DNA from: Ilex aquifolium
Taxonomy: Eukaryota; Streptophyta; Magnoliopsida; Aquifoliales; Aquifoliaceae
DNA length: 64,000 nucleotides
NCBI GenBank assembly: GCA_951799425.1
Contig: OX637395.1
Span: forward strand, 43,260,173 to 43,324,172
Direction of reading: 5' to 3'
Shown here: positions 36,823 to 48,500 of the stretch, in pieces
How the letters are laid out: each line of letters begins with the position of its first letter
Position numbering within the stretch: position 1 is the first letter of the stretch
Program-made: the position numbers and the translations under genes
The notes under the pieces: generated by a model
Database searches by the model: none
What the model was told of the DNA's origin: nothing
What the model saw: only the letters and a program-made list of their open reading frames with translations

Positions 36823-37470
36823 TAGGGGTGCAACTCGGGCGGGTTGGACGGATTGAGAGGTCAATCCTAGCTTAACCCTAGGTATATAATCTTCAACTCT
36901 AACCCTAATCCTAACCCTACCTCAATCAGAAGTACTCAACCTGAGTACTGTTCGAGTTTAATTTGGGCAGGCTTGGGTTGAATTCAGGTTACTTAATTCG
37001 GGCTGATTTCAAGTTAAAAATCGGGTTGGGCTTGGGTTACTTAATTCGGGTTGATTTTTTAAAGTGTAGATTTGATTTTTTCAAGTGTAGATCTGATTTT
37101 TTCAAGTGATCTGAGATGAAGGGCGAGGCGCAGAGGAATACGATTGAGAGAGGGAGGAGTGACGAGTAAGAGAGAGATCTGAGAGTGATGGAGGTGTAGG
37201 GGTGAAGACTTGAAGTGAAGTGAAAGTCTGGACTCTAAAGAGTGAAGATAAATACTAACCCTAGTTAAATATATTTATATATTTATGTATATTCGGGTTC
37301 AACCTGATTTTAATATTCAGGTTAAACCCGAGGCCTCAACCCGAGGCTTGCCCAAATTCAATTCGGGTTGAAATTTTTTTGCCCAGGCCCAACCCAAGTA
37401 TTAAAAATTCTAACCTAAGCCCTTTTTTTTCGGGTTGGATTCGGGTTGGCCCGCTCACGTTGCACCCCTA
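36823..37470. mobile_element. hAT-type element in GnTI intron 12
   Basis: The left end TAGGGGTGCAACTCGGGCGGG and the right end, read as TAGGGGTGCAACGTGAGCGGG, are inverted. GTTCTTGG (36815-36822) and ATTCTTGG (37471-37478) are 7/8 identical flanks. The interior is full of TTCGGGTT/AACCCGAA words and has no coding. The termini are close to those of the 569-1335 element. Confidence 0.85.
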
Positions 37471-38296
37471 ATTCTTGGGAAGACTAATTGTAAATTGTAG
37501 TTAAAGCTATAAGTTGCTCTGGCCCTTTAAATTTAAAGATTGATTCGTTTTGGTTGCTGGGATATCGTTGGCATTCTGTTTGATGTGGTCACAACATATT
37601 AATTGTGTACCTCGTAGTGTCTTTGATACGTGCCACCCCAAATTTGTCACAAATATAATTTTGTCACTGTTCTTTTCTAGCTGTCTAATTTTAAAATACT
37701 TATCATAAAATGTGATTGTGTGCAGACAAGTCAACTGGGAAGACATTCTTTTCGGCCACCACCTTCCCTCTGTCCTCTTTGTGGCATCTATTTGACTGAA
37801 ATTCTATTGCTTCTCATTATCAGATACATTAACATTTTGTCACACGTGAATAATCATTGAAACTCATCTCATTTTTCACCTATTGGTGCTTTCTCTGAGT
37901 GCTCACTTAGTGATGCATTCCCAATTCCATGTTAGTCTCTTTTTTGGTAAATCTGACCTATGTTAGTCTTGCTACTCATGAATAATTCATCTGTCATGAA
38001 TTTCCGTATGGTTACAAACTCGTTCTATTGACATATTTTTGGATTGTCTAAAAGCGTTACCTGTATTTGCACTTTTAAAATAATAAACTCTACGTGTTGA
38101 TATGCATAAATTCCTATGGGAAAAAGGTTGGCAATCTCTTGATTATTCTCTCGACCACAAACATTGAAAATTATTCTCTGATCTGCTCAGTGATAGTCTT
38201 TGCAGATATACTTTATCGCTCAGACTTCTTTCCAGGTCTCGGGTGGATGCTCTCTAAATCTACATGGGATGAACTATCTCCTAAGTGGCCAAAGGC

Positions 38297-38416
38297 ATAT
38301 CCTTTTAGCTAGTGTATTGGTTTTTGGTTCAAACTTCAAACCTACCAATTTTCTTTTCTTTTCTTTTTTAATTCACATGCATCTCTTTGAAGCAATTTCT
38401 TTGACAAAAGACTCAC
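38297..38416 (+). other. U12-type AT-AC intron of the GnTI gene
   Basis: The intron begins ATATCCTTTT, identical to the minor-class 5' splice consensus ATATCCTT, and ends ..CTCAC before exon TTACTGGGATGATTGG. TTCTTTGAC at 38397-38405 differs at one position from the branch consensus TTCCTTRAC and puts the branch A 12 nt from the end. Joining GC + TTAC.. restores KAYWDDW exactly. All other assigned introns use major-class-like sites. Confidence 0.93.
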
Positions 38417-40619
38417 TTACTGGGATGATTGGTTGAGATTAAAAGAGAATCACAAAGGGCGCCAGTTTATTCAGCCCGAAGTGTGCAGAACATATAATTT
38501 TGGTGAGCATGTAAGTATGTCCTAATTAGTGTGAGAGTATCTGTTTTTCAGCAGCACACCCCAATCATGGGCTTACCTATCTGTGTTTGAACTAATGCTA
38601 GTTCATTTCAGTTGAAATAGTAAAAGTGATATTAGGGTTAGAGATAAAGAGAGAAGGAGAGAAGAAATTGAGACAGAAGAAAGAGAATAATCAGTTGTGT
38701 AGACAATGCTGCCCTGCACTCTCTTATTTATAATAAGCTGACATTATGAGCAATTGCATTATTGCCCTGCAATACTAATAATCTAAAATAAGAACTCTAA
38801 CAATTTCTATGTTTGAAAATGCTGCTCATCACCTTCACAAGTGTTGATATAGCAAAATTAACCAGTGGACAGTACACTAATTTCTATAATTTGAAGGATT
38901 TAGTACATCCTGACTCCTTGAGGGTTGTCTCTAATTACATGGACCCCCTTAGGTATTGTAAAGAACACTTTCAGTCCCTGTCATCACCATTTCAAAGAGA
39001 AAAGTAATAGAAGTGCAAAAAGACAGATATTGTTGGTTAATAAGAAACAACTTATCATTGTTCCAAAATGTTTTAAAATATTAACCTTGTAAAGAACTTC
39101 TGAAAACCTCGGGAAAACTCGTGGAAATTTATGAAAAAATTTGCTTCTAGAATTTTTGTAGTTTTACTTGTGGTGTTGAAACCTTTCTTTTTCAATTGAT
39201 CATGCAACGTTTTACGTACAATTATATGTCTTTAATTATCCCCTGAAGGTTACATTCTCATTTGTTAAGCATCATTTAGTGCTTCATTCTAGTTGGATTA
39301 CAGGTTCTTAATTTTCAATAAGTTTCCTGTTCAACACATGTTTTAATTGCAGTAATGGAGGGTTGAATATTTTTGGTGTAAGAATATCTATCTTTCTCTC
39401 ACACTTAACCATGCATACACACCTTAGTATTGTTTATTGATCTCCAAGCTGACCAGAATGGAATCTACATTCATGTCAAATATTGTTTCCAACTCATCAA
39501 TGTTTATCTACTTGGAGTTGGAGGGCAATACCCAGAAATAGTTTCAATCTTTAACTTTCTGCCTCGTGTCCTCATGAGTATAATTTCCTTAAAACGTTGC
39601 TTCCTGCACGCTAATTGATTTCCTTGCAGGGTTCTAGTTTGGGGCAGTTTTTCAAACAATATCTTGAGCCTATTAGGCTGAATGATGTCCAGGCATGTAA
39701 TTGTCATGTACCTTTTTTTCTGTCTGATTTTCTTTCTGCATTTCTCTTTCAATATCAATGTTTTTTGCTGCTTTTTCTGGAAGGTTGTAGGAAATCTATG
39801 GATTTGAGCTACCTGATGGAGGTATAGAACACATTTTGAAGACTCACGAGTGGGTGCATGTGTGTGTGTGTGTGTGTATTGAGCTCTTGGGAATTCATAA
39901 TTCTGCACATTGGCCTACTAATGTTGCTTCACTTTCCTAGGACAAATTTGTAAAGCACTTTGCTGTCATGGTTAAGAAAGCAAAACCTATCTATGGGACT
40001 GATGCTGTTCTCAAGGCATATAATATAGATGGTGATGTGCGTATTCAGTACAAAGATCAGGCAGAATTTGAAACCATCGCTCGTCAATTTGGGATATTTG
40101 AAGAATGGAAGGTGATTTAGTTCCCTTATTTTGGCATGTTTTGTTTACACTAGAACCAAACACAGATGACTTAGGTTGAATTTTTCTTTTGCTTGAATTC
40201 AGAAAGAGCTATTGATTTGTTAATTTAGTGGACTCTGAGCTTCAAGAGAGAGCTTGGTCATCACTTCAATGCCGTACTGTTGCAATTTCTATCAATTCAT
40301 TAGGCATACCTCGGACTATTCCTTCTTGGAGTTTTATAGGCTCCTTGTTTCCTGTTTTTTTGCAAGTATGATTTGTGGCAAGTAGTTTGCTTTAATTTTA
40401 TGCTAGTGGAACTATGCTGGACTGCAGTTAGGTGTCCTTGCCCAAAGTTATTGTTATGTATTTCTCTCCCATAAATTAACGCCTCCATTTTTCCTTTTTC
40501 AGGATGGTGTACCTAGGACGGCATATAAAGGAGTGGTTGTTTTCCGATACCACACCCCAAGGCGTGTGTTCTTTGTTGGCCCAGATTCTCTCCAACAGCT
40601 AGGGATTGAACAATTGTGA

Positions 40620-41735
40620 TACCAAATGAGGTTAGTGAGCAAATGCCACTGGTATGTGCATTGTTTTTTCAAGTAATCTTTTATTGACACCTTTTGAGTT
40701 TTGAGTCTTGAGTCTTTTGAACAAAACCTGACATCCAATATGTTTCTTTCTTCATTCAGACACCAATGGTGAAAGGTAGTCTCAACTGATAGCTATGAAC
40801 GTCTGTCTTCCCCCTTCCCCTTTTATTGGCTCAGTTAACAGAGTTCCAAATAGACAGCAGTTCCCAATCAATGTCAGGAGTGAGATGTGTAAAAGAATTA
40901 CTTCAGCAGTATATGAATTCACTGTATTATCACATGGGGCAACGATGAACTAATAACAATTGCCACATATTTGCGCTCCTCAAGTTTTGATTGGTCTATT
41001 ATAGGAAGAAAGGATGGTTTATGTTGTAGGTTTTGTAGTTCCTATTTTTTAAAAATTGTAGTTTGTCGTCTTCAACCAGTATCTTCTGGGTCAATACAAA
41101 CACCGATGCTCAATGTATGGTAACTTTAGACGTCATACATATTGGACAAGCCCTTTTGGCCAGGTGGTATCAGGTTGGTCTCTCAACCTTCATGTTAGGA
41201 TCTCAAATTTCTTAGTTGTATATTTTTTTAAAGAAAACAGACACTGGATGATATTGCAGTAACTTAACAATTATAGATGAGTTGTCATGCATTTCTTTAC
41301 GCATGGGTTTTGTAATTAAAGAAATGTTATTGTTGTTTTATTATATTTCTACACCTTAACTGTCCTGTTATTTCCAGCCATGGAACAATGTTGTCTGATG
41401 GTAAGATTTTGTAGTTTGCGATTTTGTTTTGCAAGTCGCTAATGGGTTGCAACTCTATTTGGTGGGTTTGGGGTCATTACTAGTCAGGTCCTATATCATC
41501 GACTGGGCATTTCTGTGCCAGAATGCAGGTCCTTGTCTTATGCATGGAAAAAAAAAAAAAAATCCCCTATTCTTAACTCGTAAGTAATTTTTTTGCCTGT
41601 GGAGTGTGCTTTGTACATGACATGTCTTAAGTTCTTGAGGTATTAATGCAATTTCTGGATCAAATTGCATTCGACTTACTGTTGTCATCTGAGGAAAAGA
41701 TCCTTCTGTTTCCACTCATGCTTTACATGAAATGA
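40620..41735. other. 3' flank of GnTI
   Basis: Presumed 3' UTR and AT-rich flank. Around 41155-41225 a TGGCCAGGTGGTATCAGGTTGG segment weakly resembles the A box of a tRNA-derived SINE, but no matching B box or tail was confirmed. Confidence 0.35.
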
Positions 41736-42023
41736 ATGTTTCACGCTCTTCAGGATGGAGAATATGTGTTAGGAAATGGTTTTCGTCTAAGCCTTAGTAC
41801 TATTACTAGGCAATCTCCGAAAGAACAGCGTGAAATCCCTGTTCATTTGAGATGGTCTCGAGTAAATTATTGTCAAAGATTGATGTATTTTGATTCATGG
41901 AATATGATTGATACTCAAGTTACTGCATATGTCCGATCACTTTGTGGGGGCAGGTTTGTCCAACTAACTTCAAGGTGCATTCTTAGTTTTGTAGGGTATA
42001 TTAATCGCAACTTTTTATTATAA
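41736..42023 (+). CDS. Unidentified 95-codon open frame or exon
   Basis: The frame has balanced, non-repetitive composition and opens after a plausible acceptor (CTCTTCAG at 41747-41754): DGEYVLGNGFRLSLSTITRQ, then REIPVHLRWSRVNYCQ. It ends 93 bp before the convergent stop of the reductase gene. I do not recognise the family. It may be a stranded exon of a lost gene or chance. Confidence 0.3.
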   Translation: MFHALQDGEYVLGNGFRLSLSTITRQSPKEQREIPVHLRWSRVNYCQRLMYFDSWNMIDTQVTAYVRSLCGGRFVQLTSRCILSFVGYINRNFLL

Positions 42024-42115
42024 TGAACTTTTAAGGTAATTGTCAATGTCATATTGCAGTACACAAGGATTAAAAGAAAGGCCTAAGGTGCAAAAGTGAA
42101 CATAGACATCAATGG

Positions 42116-43498
42116 CTAGGCTGAAGAAAGGTAGCCTTGTTCCTTGAAAGAAGCAATGCAATCGTCAAACATCTCTTCAACAGACTTGAACTTAAATCCC
42201 AAACTCTTCAGCTTGGAGGTGTCCAACTCATAATATGGTCGACCAAGTCTCTTAAACCTGGAATAGTGGGGGGGGGGGGGGGGGGGGAAGAAAAAACATG
42301 TAATATCTTCTGGGCGTGGTCTAGTAATATTCATTCAATCAATGGTATGTTTGTCAAAAAAAAAAAAAACCTCTTTGGAATAGGTAGTGCCGGATAGCGA
42401 GCTGATAGAATTGATGCTAGCTGCATATTGTCAACGACAGTGGAGCTGCAAAGGTAACGGCCGTGAGCATTTTGGTGCTCAAAAACAAGGATGTGGCAGA
42501 GGGCGACATCATCAATGTGCACAAACCCCATCCGTCCGTGCCATTCAAATTTCTCTGTCTCCCCTGTTTTATTCAACAGCAACAGGTTGCAACAATTCGG
42601 GTGTCGTCAGATTAGTTAGTGAGTTGGTCAGTTAGTTACTACCGAGCTACCTACCCTACCTACCTTTAAGCAAGCCAAGTATATCAGCTGCTGTGGAACA
42701 TAATTCAGGAGGCAAACTAGGTCCGACAACAAACGAGGGGAGAAGGGTCACCAGATCGATCTTGTTTTCCTGGCAGAATTGCCATGCAGCCCTCTCAGCC
42801 AGGGTTTTTGATAGAACATACCAAATCTGTACAACAGTCAACATCACCACAAATTAATGGCAGTCGATAGAGCCGAGGATGTCCTTTTGGCAAGCAACAT
42901 ATATATATGTATGTGAATGGAAAACTGAAAGTGAAGGAATACCTGGAGTCTTTCACAAAGCTCCACGGAGCTCCAAGATGACTCGTCCAAGGGTATATTT
43001 GGATCAAAATCATCTCTTGCCCTTACAGTGGAAGATGACGACGTGAGAACCACGCGCTTTAGTGATGGATTCTTTTTACAGGAGCGTAGCACATTTAATG
43101 TTCCCTCTATTGCAGGTTTCAAGATTTCAACCTAATCGCAAGATTAATTTAATTTAATTTAATTAATACACTCACCAGTCCATCAATCACCAAAAGTAAG
43201 AAAGAATTGAGGGGGAAATTAATTAATTAAGATTTAAGATGCCTTGGGATCAGAGGTGGGTCGCCCAAGTACGGGCGAAGCGGTGTGAAAGACGCCATCG
43301 CATCCCATGATTGCATCGTCAAAGCTGCCCTCCTCCACTAGATCAGCCCTCACCAAACGGAGTCTCTCCTTCGCTCCCTCCAGCATCCACAGGTGCGCTA
43401 CTTTCTCACTGTTTCCTACTCATTCATACATCAATCACACAAACTCATGATCAAAACCATTAGGAGGATGCATGCAGCTGCACGTTAATTTTTGTTTT

Positions 43499-43536
<38 letters not shown>

Positions 43537-43663
43537 GGTCTCTAACTGTTCCAATGACACGATAACCAGACAATAGAAGTCGCTTGATCAGCCAAGAAGC
43601 CAGAAAACCAGAAGCCCCTGTCACACAAACTCTACCCTTGAATTCAAGCTTTTGATCCTCCAT
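42116..43663 (-). CDS. TKPR1: Tetraketide alpha-pyrone reductase 1 (TKPR1/DRL1-like)
   Basis: Six exons on - (43663-43534, 43415-43243, 43131-42943, 42826-42664, 42563-42371, 42257-42116) total 990 nt and encode 329 residues, the normal size. It is an NADPH-dependent short-chain reductase of the CCR/DFR superfamily that reduces tetraketide pyrones during sporopollenin synthesis in the anther tapetum. [11 protein letters not shown] is the nucleotide-binding glycine motif, and WYVLSK holds the catalytic Tyr-x3-Lys. [25 protein letters not shown] and [16 protein letters not shown] are typical of TKPR1 and differ from CCR, which has NWYCY at the catalytic motif. Intron 2 uses a GC donor (AAG|GCATCT); the others are GT-AG. 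Intron 1 starts with a GA/CT microsatellite and intron 5 has a ~20-base C run (read on -). No lesion was found. Confidence 0.93.
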
Positions 43664-43766
43664 ATTTTCCTTGGCTCAGAGATAGGGAAGTCCCCCACCC
43701 CAGTAGTTTGTCTCGAGATAAGCAGCCGCACCACCCACACCGTCCCCCACTCCCAGTTGAGTATGT

Positions 43767-43776
43767 GATTTATATG
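43767..43776 (-). promoter_or_regulatory. Possible TATA box of TKPR1
   Basis: CATATAAATC on - about 104 bp upstream of the ATG. Position and sequence are plausible; there is no other support. Confidence 0.4.
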
Positions 43777-44162
43777 CCAAGTAAGGCCTCTGGCACGTCT
43801 TTTTGGTCTTTAGGAGAAGGTAAGTCATCTCATGCTTGTGGTTCCAAAAAAAATTATGAAGAGGAAAGAGAGATATCAAACCCAAATTATGGTTAGAAGT
43901 AGGCGATGCAGCCAAAAGTAATGAGTGCTCCATGAATTTCATACAATAATCAGCCCAACGCTGACCATCCTCAACTAAATGTTTTTTGGAAACCTCTCTA
44001 GAACAACCTACACTACTCAAACTTTGGCGCTTTTACCTCATTTTTATGTTTGCTAATGCTAATGCATTGTGATCAGTGTATTTAATATTGAAATTCACTA
44101 ATAATCTAATGACTATAATTATTATATCCCCAAATTATTTACCAATAGTATTGATTACATTG

Positions 44163-44379
44163 GGATTTTTTTTTTTTTTTACTAAAGGATGTCTAAACTT
44201 TCGCCGACTACTCTCTCAAACTCAACGGTTGGCCAAGGTAACTTGAGCTGGTCTAAAGTATGCCCCCAAAGGGACAAGAATGACTAACCCTTAGAGAATG
44301 TGAAAATGAATTAAACCTTAAAACCTCTAAATTATCAAAAGACCAGTCCAATCACTAGACCACCCCCTAAGAGACCCTT
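44163..44379 (-). mobile_element. tRNA-derived SINE
   Basis: Read on -, the A-box-like TGGTCTAGTGATTGG sits near the start and the B-box-like GGTTTAATTC about 40 bp on. The body continues with CCCTTTGGGGGCATACTTTAGACCAGCTC and ends in an A tail (T run at 44167-44180 on +). The flanks ATTGATTACATTG (44150-44162) and ATTGATTGCATTG (44380-44392) are 12/13 identical, a convincing target duplication. No other element in the window shows this structure so clearly. Confidence 0.9.
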
Positions 44380-44392
44380 ATTGATTGCATTG

Positions 44393-45588
44393 ATTAAGCA
44401 GTTTGCATGGCCCTGAAACACCTCGATTGTTGTTGGTCAAGTTTTTGAATCATATTTTTCTCAAACAAGCGGCTAGCATTCAAATACTATCATCCGGTTC
44501 AAGTTGAGATATTTACTGACAGAAATTCTTTGAATGGTTAACTATGAACCATGTTTCAATTTTCTACCTCAAGTAAAAATATACCTTTATTGGCCCCTCC
44601 AACCATGCAACATTGATTTGTGGCCAGACGAAGGGACGGAAGGAGACGGTTCCCTTGCTTGGCAATGCTTTTTTTTAGTACTAAAAATTGAACTTGTTGA
44701 TGCTCCCCTCCGGAATAATTGACAAGAATTCTCAACTTGAAATATTAGAAGGTGCAAAATTAATGGATGTCAAAGTTGCTACAATTGTTCCTAATCAAAT
44801 ATGTCCTCTGTTCGACTTTAATGTGACAGCTAAAATACAAAAATAAATAAATAAACTTCATGCAAATTGTACGCAACACGTACCACTTAATCAAGACAAA
44901 ACCTTATTTTACAAACCTTATTTTCACCGACTCAAGGATGAGCCTGGTCTGGCGGTAATGGACATAGGCTTGGCCTGGTAAAGGACAGATTGATTGGCAG
45001 TTGTGAACAATAGCAGGCCATGATCCGACTAAGAAATGGAACCCGCACTGTTCAGGACGGAGTCCCATCAACATGTGTAACCACTGTATGGTACATCAGT
45101 AGTTCAAGGTTCGAGTCATGGCTGCAGGTGACAAGCGGGGAAGCACAATATCCTGTAATTTTTAGGGAACAAGGGCAAGCCCAAGGGAAAATTACAATCG
45201 TCTTCCAATTTATAATCATCATCTTCTCCCAATCTGCTATTTTACAAAAAAGGTCTATGCAATCCCTATTACTGTTTAGAAAGTTGCCAAATAAGAGAAT
45301 AGAAACTTCATACCATAGACCCGAACATTGCTATTGAAGCTTTAAATAGAGCACGCAACTGACATTCTAATATTGCTACCCTAACAATATCACAGAGAAA
45401 GACATAATTCCACTAGTTTTGATTGAAGTTACAATAACAAATCTTATAAAATCACGATAACAAATGCCAGAACTTGTAAAAGGACAAATCAGTACCTCCT
45501 GCAGTATAAATGTTGCAATATTCAAACAAAATTGTGGGGCCAAAATTCTTCCATGTGTGTGTGAGGATGAGAGAGGGAGATCACTTGG
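44393..45588. other. Intergenic between TKPR1 and NOC4
   Basis: No gene. GGTTCGAGTC at 45108-45117 is a perfect RNA polymerase III B box, followed by a SINE-like CAAGGGCAAGCCCAAGGG, but no A box or duplication was found. The 45465-45590 part is presumably the NOC4 3' UTR. Confidence 0.4.
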
Positions 45589-48500
45589 TCACGAGCATTC
45601 TATCCGCTGTCGTTTAACAAAACTATGGTCATGTTCTTCATACGTGCTTTTCTTCCTATTTTCATCTTCATTTGTAGTAATAGGCTCCTCCTCATCACAG
45701 TTGGACTTGAAAGTCCAACCAGGAAAATCAGACTCCGAAAACAAAGAGGTGGGAGTTGCCTTGTAGAATGCCAATGGTACCTGTTTAATTCTTCGTCCAA
45801 TCTGAAATTTAAAATTGAAAGTGTAAGAGGCTATCATGTAGCCCACAAGGAAGACACATTACTTTCAGCGTAAAAATAGTTATCGGGTAAAGCGACAAGC
45901 TCAGTGACATAGGGAAAATGGACAATAGGCTACATTCAAAAAAACATCAAACTAAGCAGGCTGGTTTATCTTACACGTCAAAAGAGATACTGGTGAACCT
46001 ATGCGGTACAGCTATAACAGCATTTAATGTCCAGGGAAGTAATGCTAAGACCATATTGGATGCTAAATAAGGTTCAGAAAAATGAAAATGCCCCCTCAAC
46101 ATACCAAGTAATTCATCAATCACCATAAACATGTCGACAAAGATTTACCGGATAACCTCATGGGATCTAAAGAATATAAATTGAAGGTGAAAAAATTATT
46201 ATTTTAATAAGAGAAAATTTCATCTATACCTCCGATAATTAGGTCTAAATTCAATGACGCCCCCTCTCAATTCTGAAACTTCACTGCACCCCTTTCTAAT
46301 TTATACTTTCAAATCAATGACACCCCTTTAACGGTAACTTTTGTCTCTGTCAGTAGATAAAAATTTTATGATTTGACTAAATATTTTGTAAAAATACTTA
46401 AATTATCCTTTGTTATGTAAATATACTACAAATGTCCTCAATCCTTTCCCCATTATATATGCCCTAACTAGCCCGCAAATGTGATTTCTATTATTATATT
46501 ATCCAAATGAATTTTTATCATTTTAAAGAGTTGCATAATAGCTTTGTTATAATATTAATTATCATATTATCACTCATTTCGCTACATAATCAAGTTTTTA
46601 TAATTTTTATAGTTAAAAATGATTTTTCTATAATAAAAATTACAATCGATAAAGTCAATGTCAAATTCCCATCCATTTTTAACTCCTCTGCTATCATTTA
46701 TACTCCACGTCACTCGATCACTCTTCATACATCATCCTTCATATATAAAATTTAAATATTATTTGATAAAATTTAATATTAATTGAATAAATTTAATCTT
46801 AATTTGATAAATTTAAATATTAATTTGATATTAATTTGATAAAATTAAATATTAATTTAGTATTGATTTGATAAAATTTAATGTTAATTGAATAAATTTG
46901 AATGTTGCTTTAGTGAAATTGAATGTTCATTTGGTGTTAAATTAAAAAAAAAAAATATTAATTTGATAAGGTTAAATGTTAAATTAATGAAATTTAATAT
47001 TCTATTTAATATATTAAATTTTAATTTAATAAAATTGAGTGTCAATTTAGTGTTGATTTAATGAAATTAAATAGTAATTTAATGTTAAATTAAAGAAATA
47101 ATATTAATTTGATGAAATGAAATATTAAATTAATCTATACTACTCTCAAATATCAACATATGTGAAAAACATTTTTTTTCACTTTAATCCCCCAAAACCA
47201 CAACTATGACATTCTTATCCCTCAACATTAAAGCCAAAATAAACTTATTATCAAGTAAACTTATATCTTCACTCCACTTTTGCCGTTATAATTCTCTATC
47301 TCTCTCCCTTCCCTATATATTCAACCAGCCACACGATCTCTCTTCATCTCCCCCCCCCCCCCCCCCCCTTCACCTTTTAACATTTCTATTAAGTCACCTT
47401 TGTTATTTAATTAATAATAATAATCATCCTATATATAGTTGCCACACATCCAAGAGTCATTTTGTAACAGGTAACAACATAACATGGTCACTCAACAGTC
47501 TCATGCCCTTTTGTTTTCTCTAATTCACTCTTAATTTCCTTTTTTTAGCTTTTTCCAGAAATCAAATTCAAATGCTCATATTCCAGACAACATAAAATTC
47601 TCCTCGACTCATTTTCTAATGTCTTTTTTCTTTTTTCTTTTTTCTTTTTTAGATCGATCCTCTTCTCTTTGTTCATCTTCTTTATCTTCTTTTGTTTCGT
47701 CCTCTGTTCGGAAGTCGTGGGTTTTTGGCTCACCATCGCTGTGTAAGCTCGGTGTTTACGAGGTTGCTTCCACTTACTGCCAGGGACTTTTATGGTGATC
47801 ATATTGTCACAGGAGGGCTTTATTGATAGCTCACATATTCAATTGAACACTTGAAGTTGCTTTATTTTGCAAAATATTATTCCCCTTCATTGTTTTTGAA
47901 TTGACAAATGTATTCTTCTTTGTTATGTATTTTACTTTTTCTTGCATTAATTGATTTTCTTACTGGCTCCTATTTTTGTTCCATGCTGATGTATGACATG
48001 CATATCAAACTGATCATATTTTCGTATACCAAACTAATCAAGGCGGTCTTGGTGTACTTGGTTAGTAGCTGCTCTCTTGTAAGAATTCAATTTTTGTGCA
48101 CCGTAATTGAAATTGATGATTGCCTTTGGAGATTCATGCATTTGGCAATCTATTGTTAAAGATTTGGCATCAACCCTGTTTCGGAGGTCAGTACATATAT
48201 TTTAAATTACAAGTTTGGTTGTTTAATTATGTTATGCTCATTTTGTAAATTTTTAGATAAGCGCACTTTTTCTTATATATATAGGCAGTTATGTACTGCG
48301 AAATAGTAGAGTAGAATCCCAGAACCAAGACTGTTGATTATTTTTTACTCTATGCTATCGATCTGACGGTTCAATTCCTATGTTGAAAAAGTGACCATTC
48401 AATCGTTTAAAGGACTGTTGTCATATCTATGTTAAGTACTACATTTTTTACTTGTCTGATAGTTTTATTTTTGTTCTGCTTCCTTGTTTCCCATGTTCAA

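Larger units (their letters stand above)
29873..40619 (+). pseudogene. CGL1: N-acetylglucosaminyltransferase I (GnTI, GT13), decaying
   Basis: GnTI adds the first GlcNAc that opens complex N-glycan synthesis in the Golgi. Eighteen exons rebuild about 444 codons, the normal length: 29873-29941, 30444-30494, 31719-31806, 32662-32724, 33959-33993, 34082-34158, 34255-34300, 34432-34494, 36101-36167, 36265-36333, 36432-36501, 36599-36660, 38206-38296, 38417-38510, 39630-39692, 39784-39821, 39941-40111, 40503-40619. The N-terminus has one membrane anchor (LLLAAAIAFIYIQ). The catalytic part keeps VVVMACNRADYLERTI, the metal-binding EDD (LEDDMEIAPDFFDYFE) and [12 protein letters not shown]. Lesions: TGA at 32691-32693 replaces a codon before the catalytic domain; exon 9 lacks its AG acceptor (GCGG at 36097-36100); exon 16 is one base short after a GC donor. 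Intron 13 is AT-AC. Confidence 0.9.

Noticed and set aside
38297-38416. First reading: GnTI intron 13 with both splice sites mutated
   Set aside because: The changes are not random; they match the U12-type AT-AC consensus including the branch site, so it is a proper minor-class intron.
41141-41235. tRNA- or SINE-like segment with an A-box resemblance
   Set aside because: No B box at the right distance, no tail and no flanking duplication.
45108-45117. Perfect GGTTCGAGTC B box
   Set aside because: No A box or cloverleaf could be built around it, so neither a tRNA gene nor a defined SINE is called.
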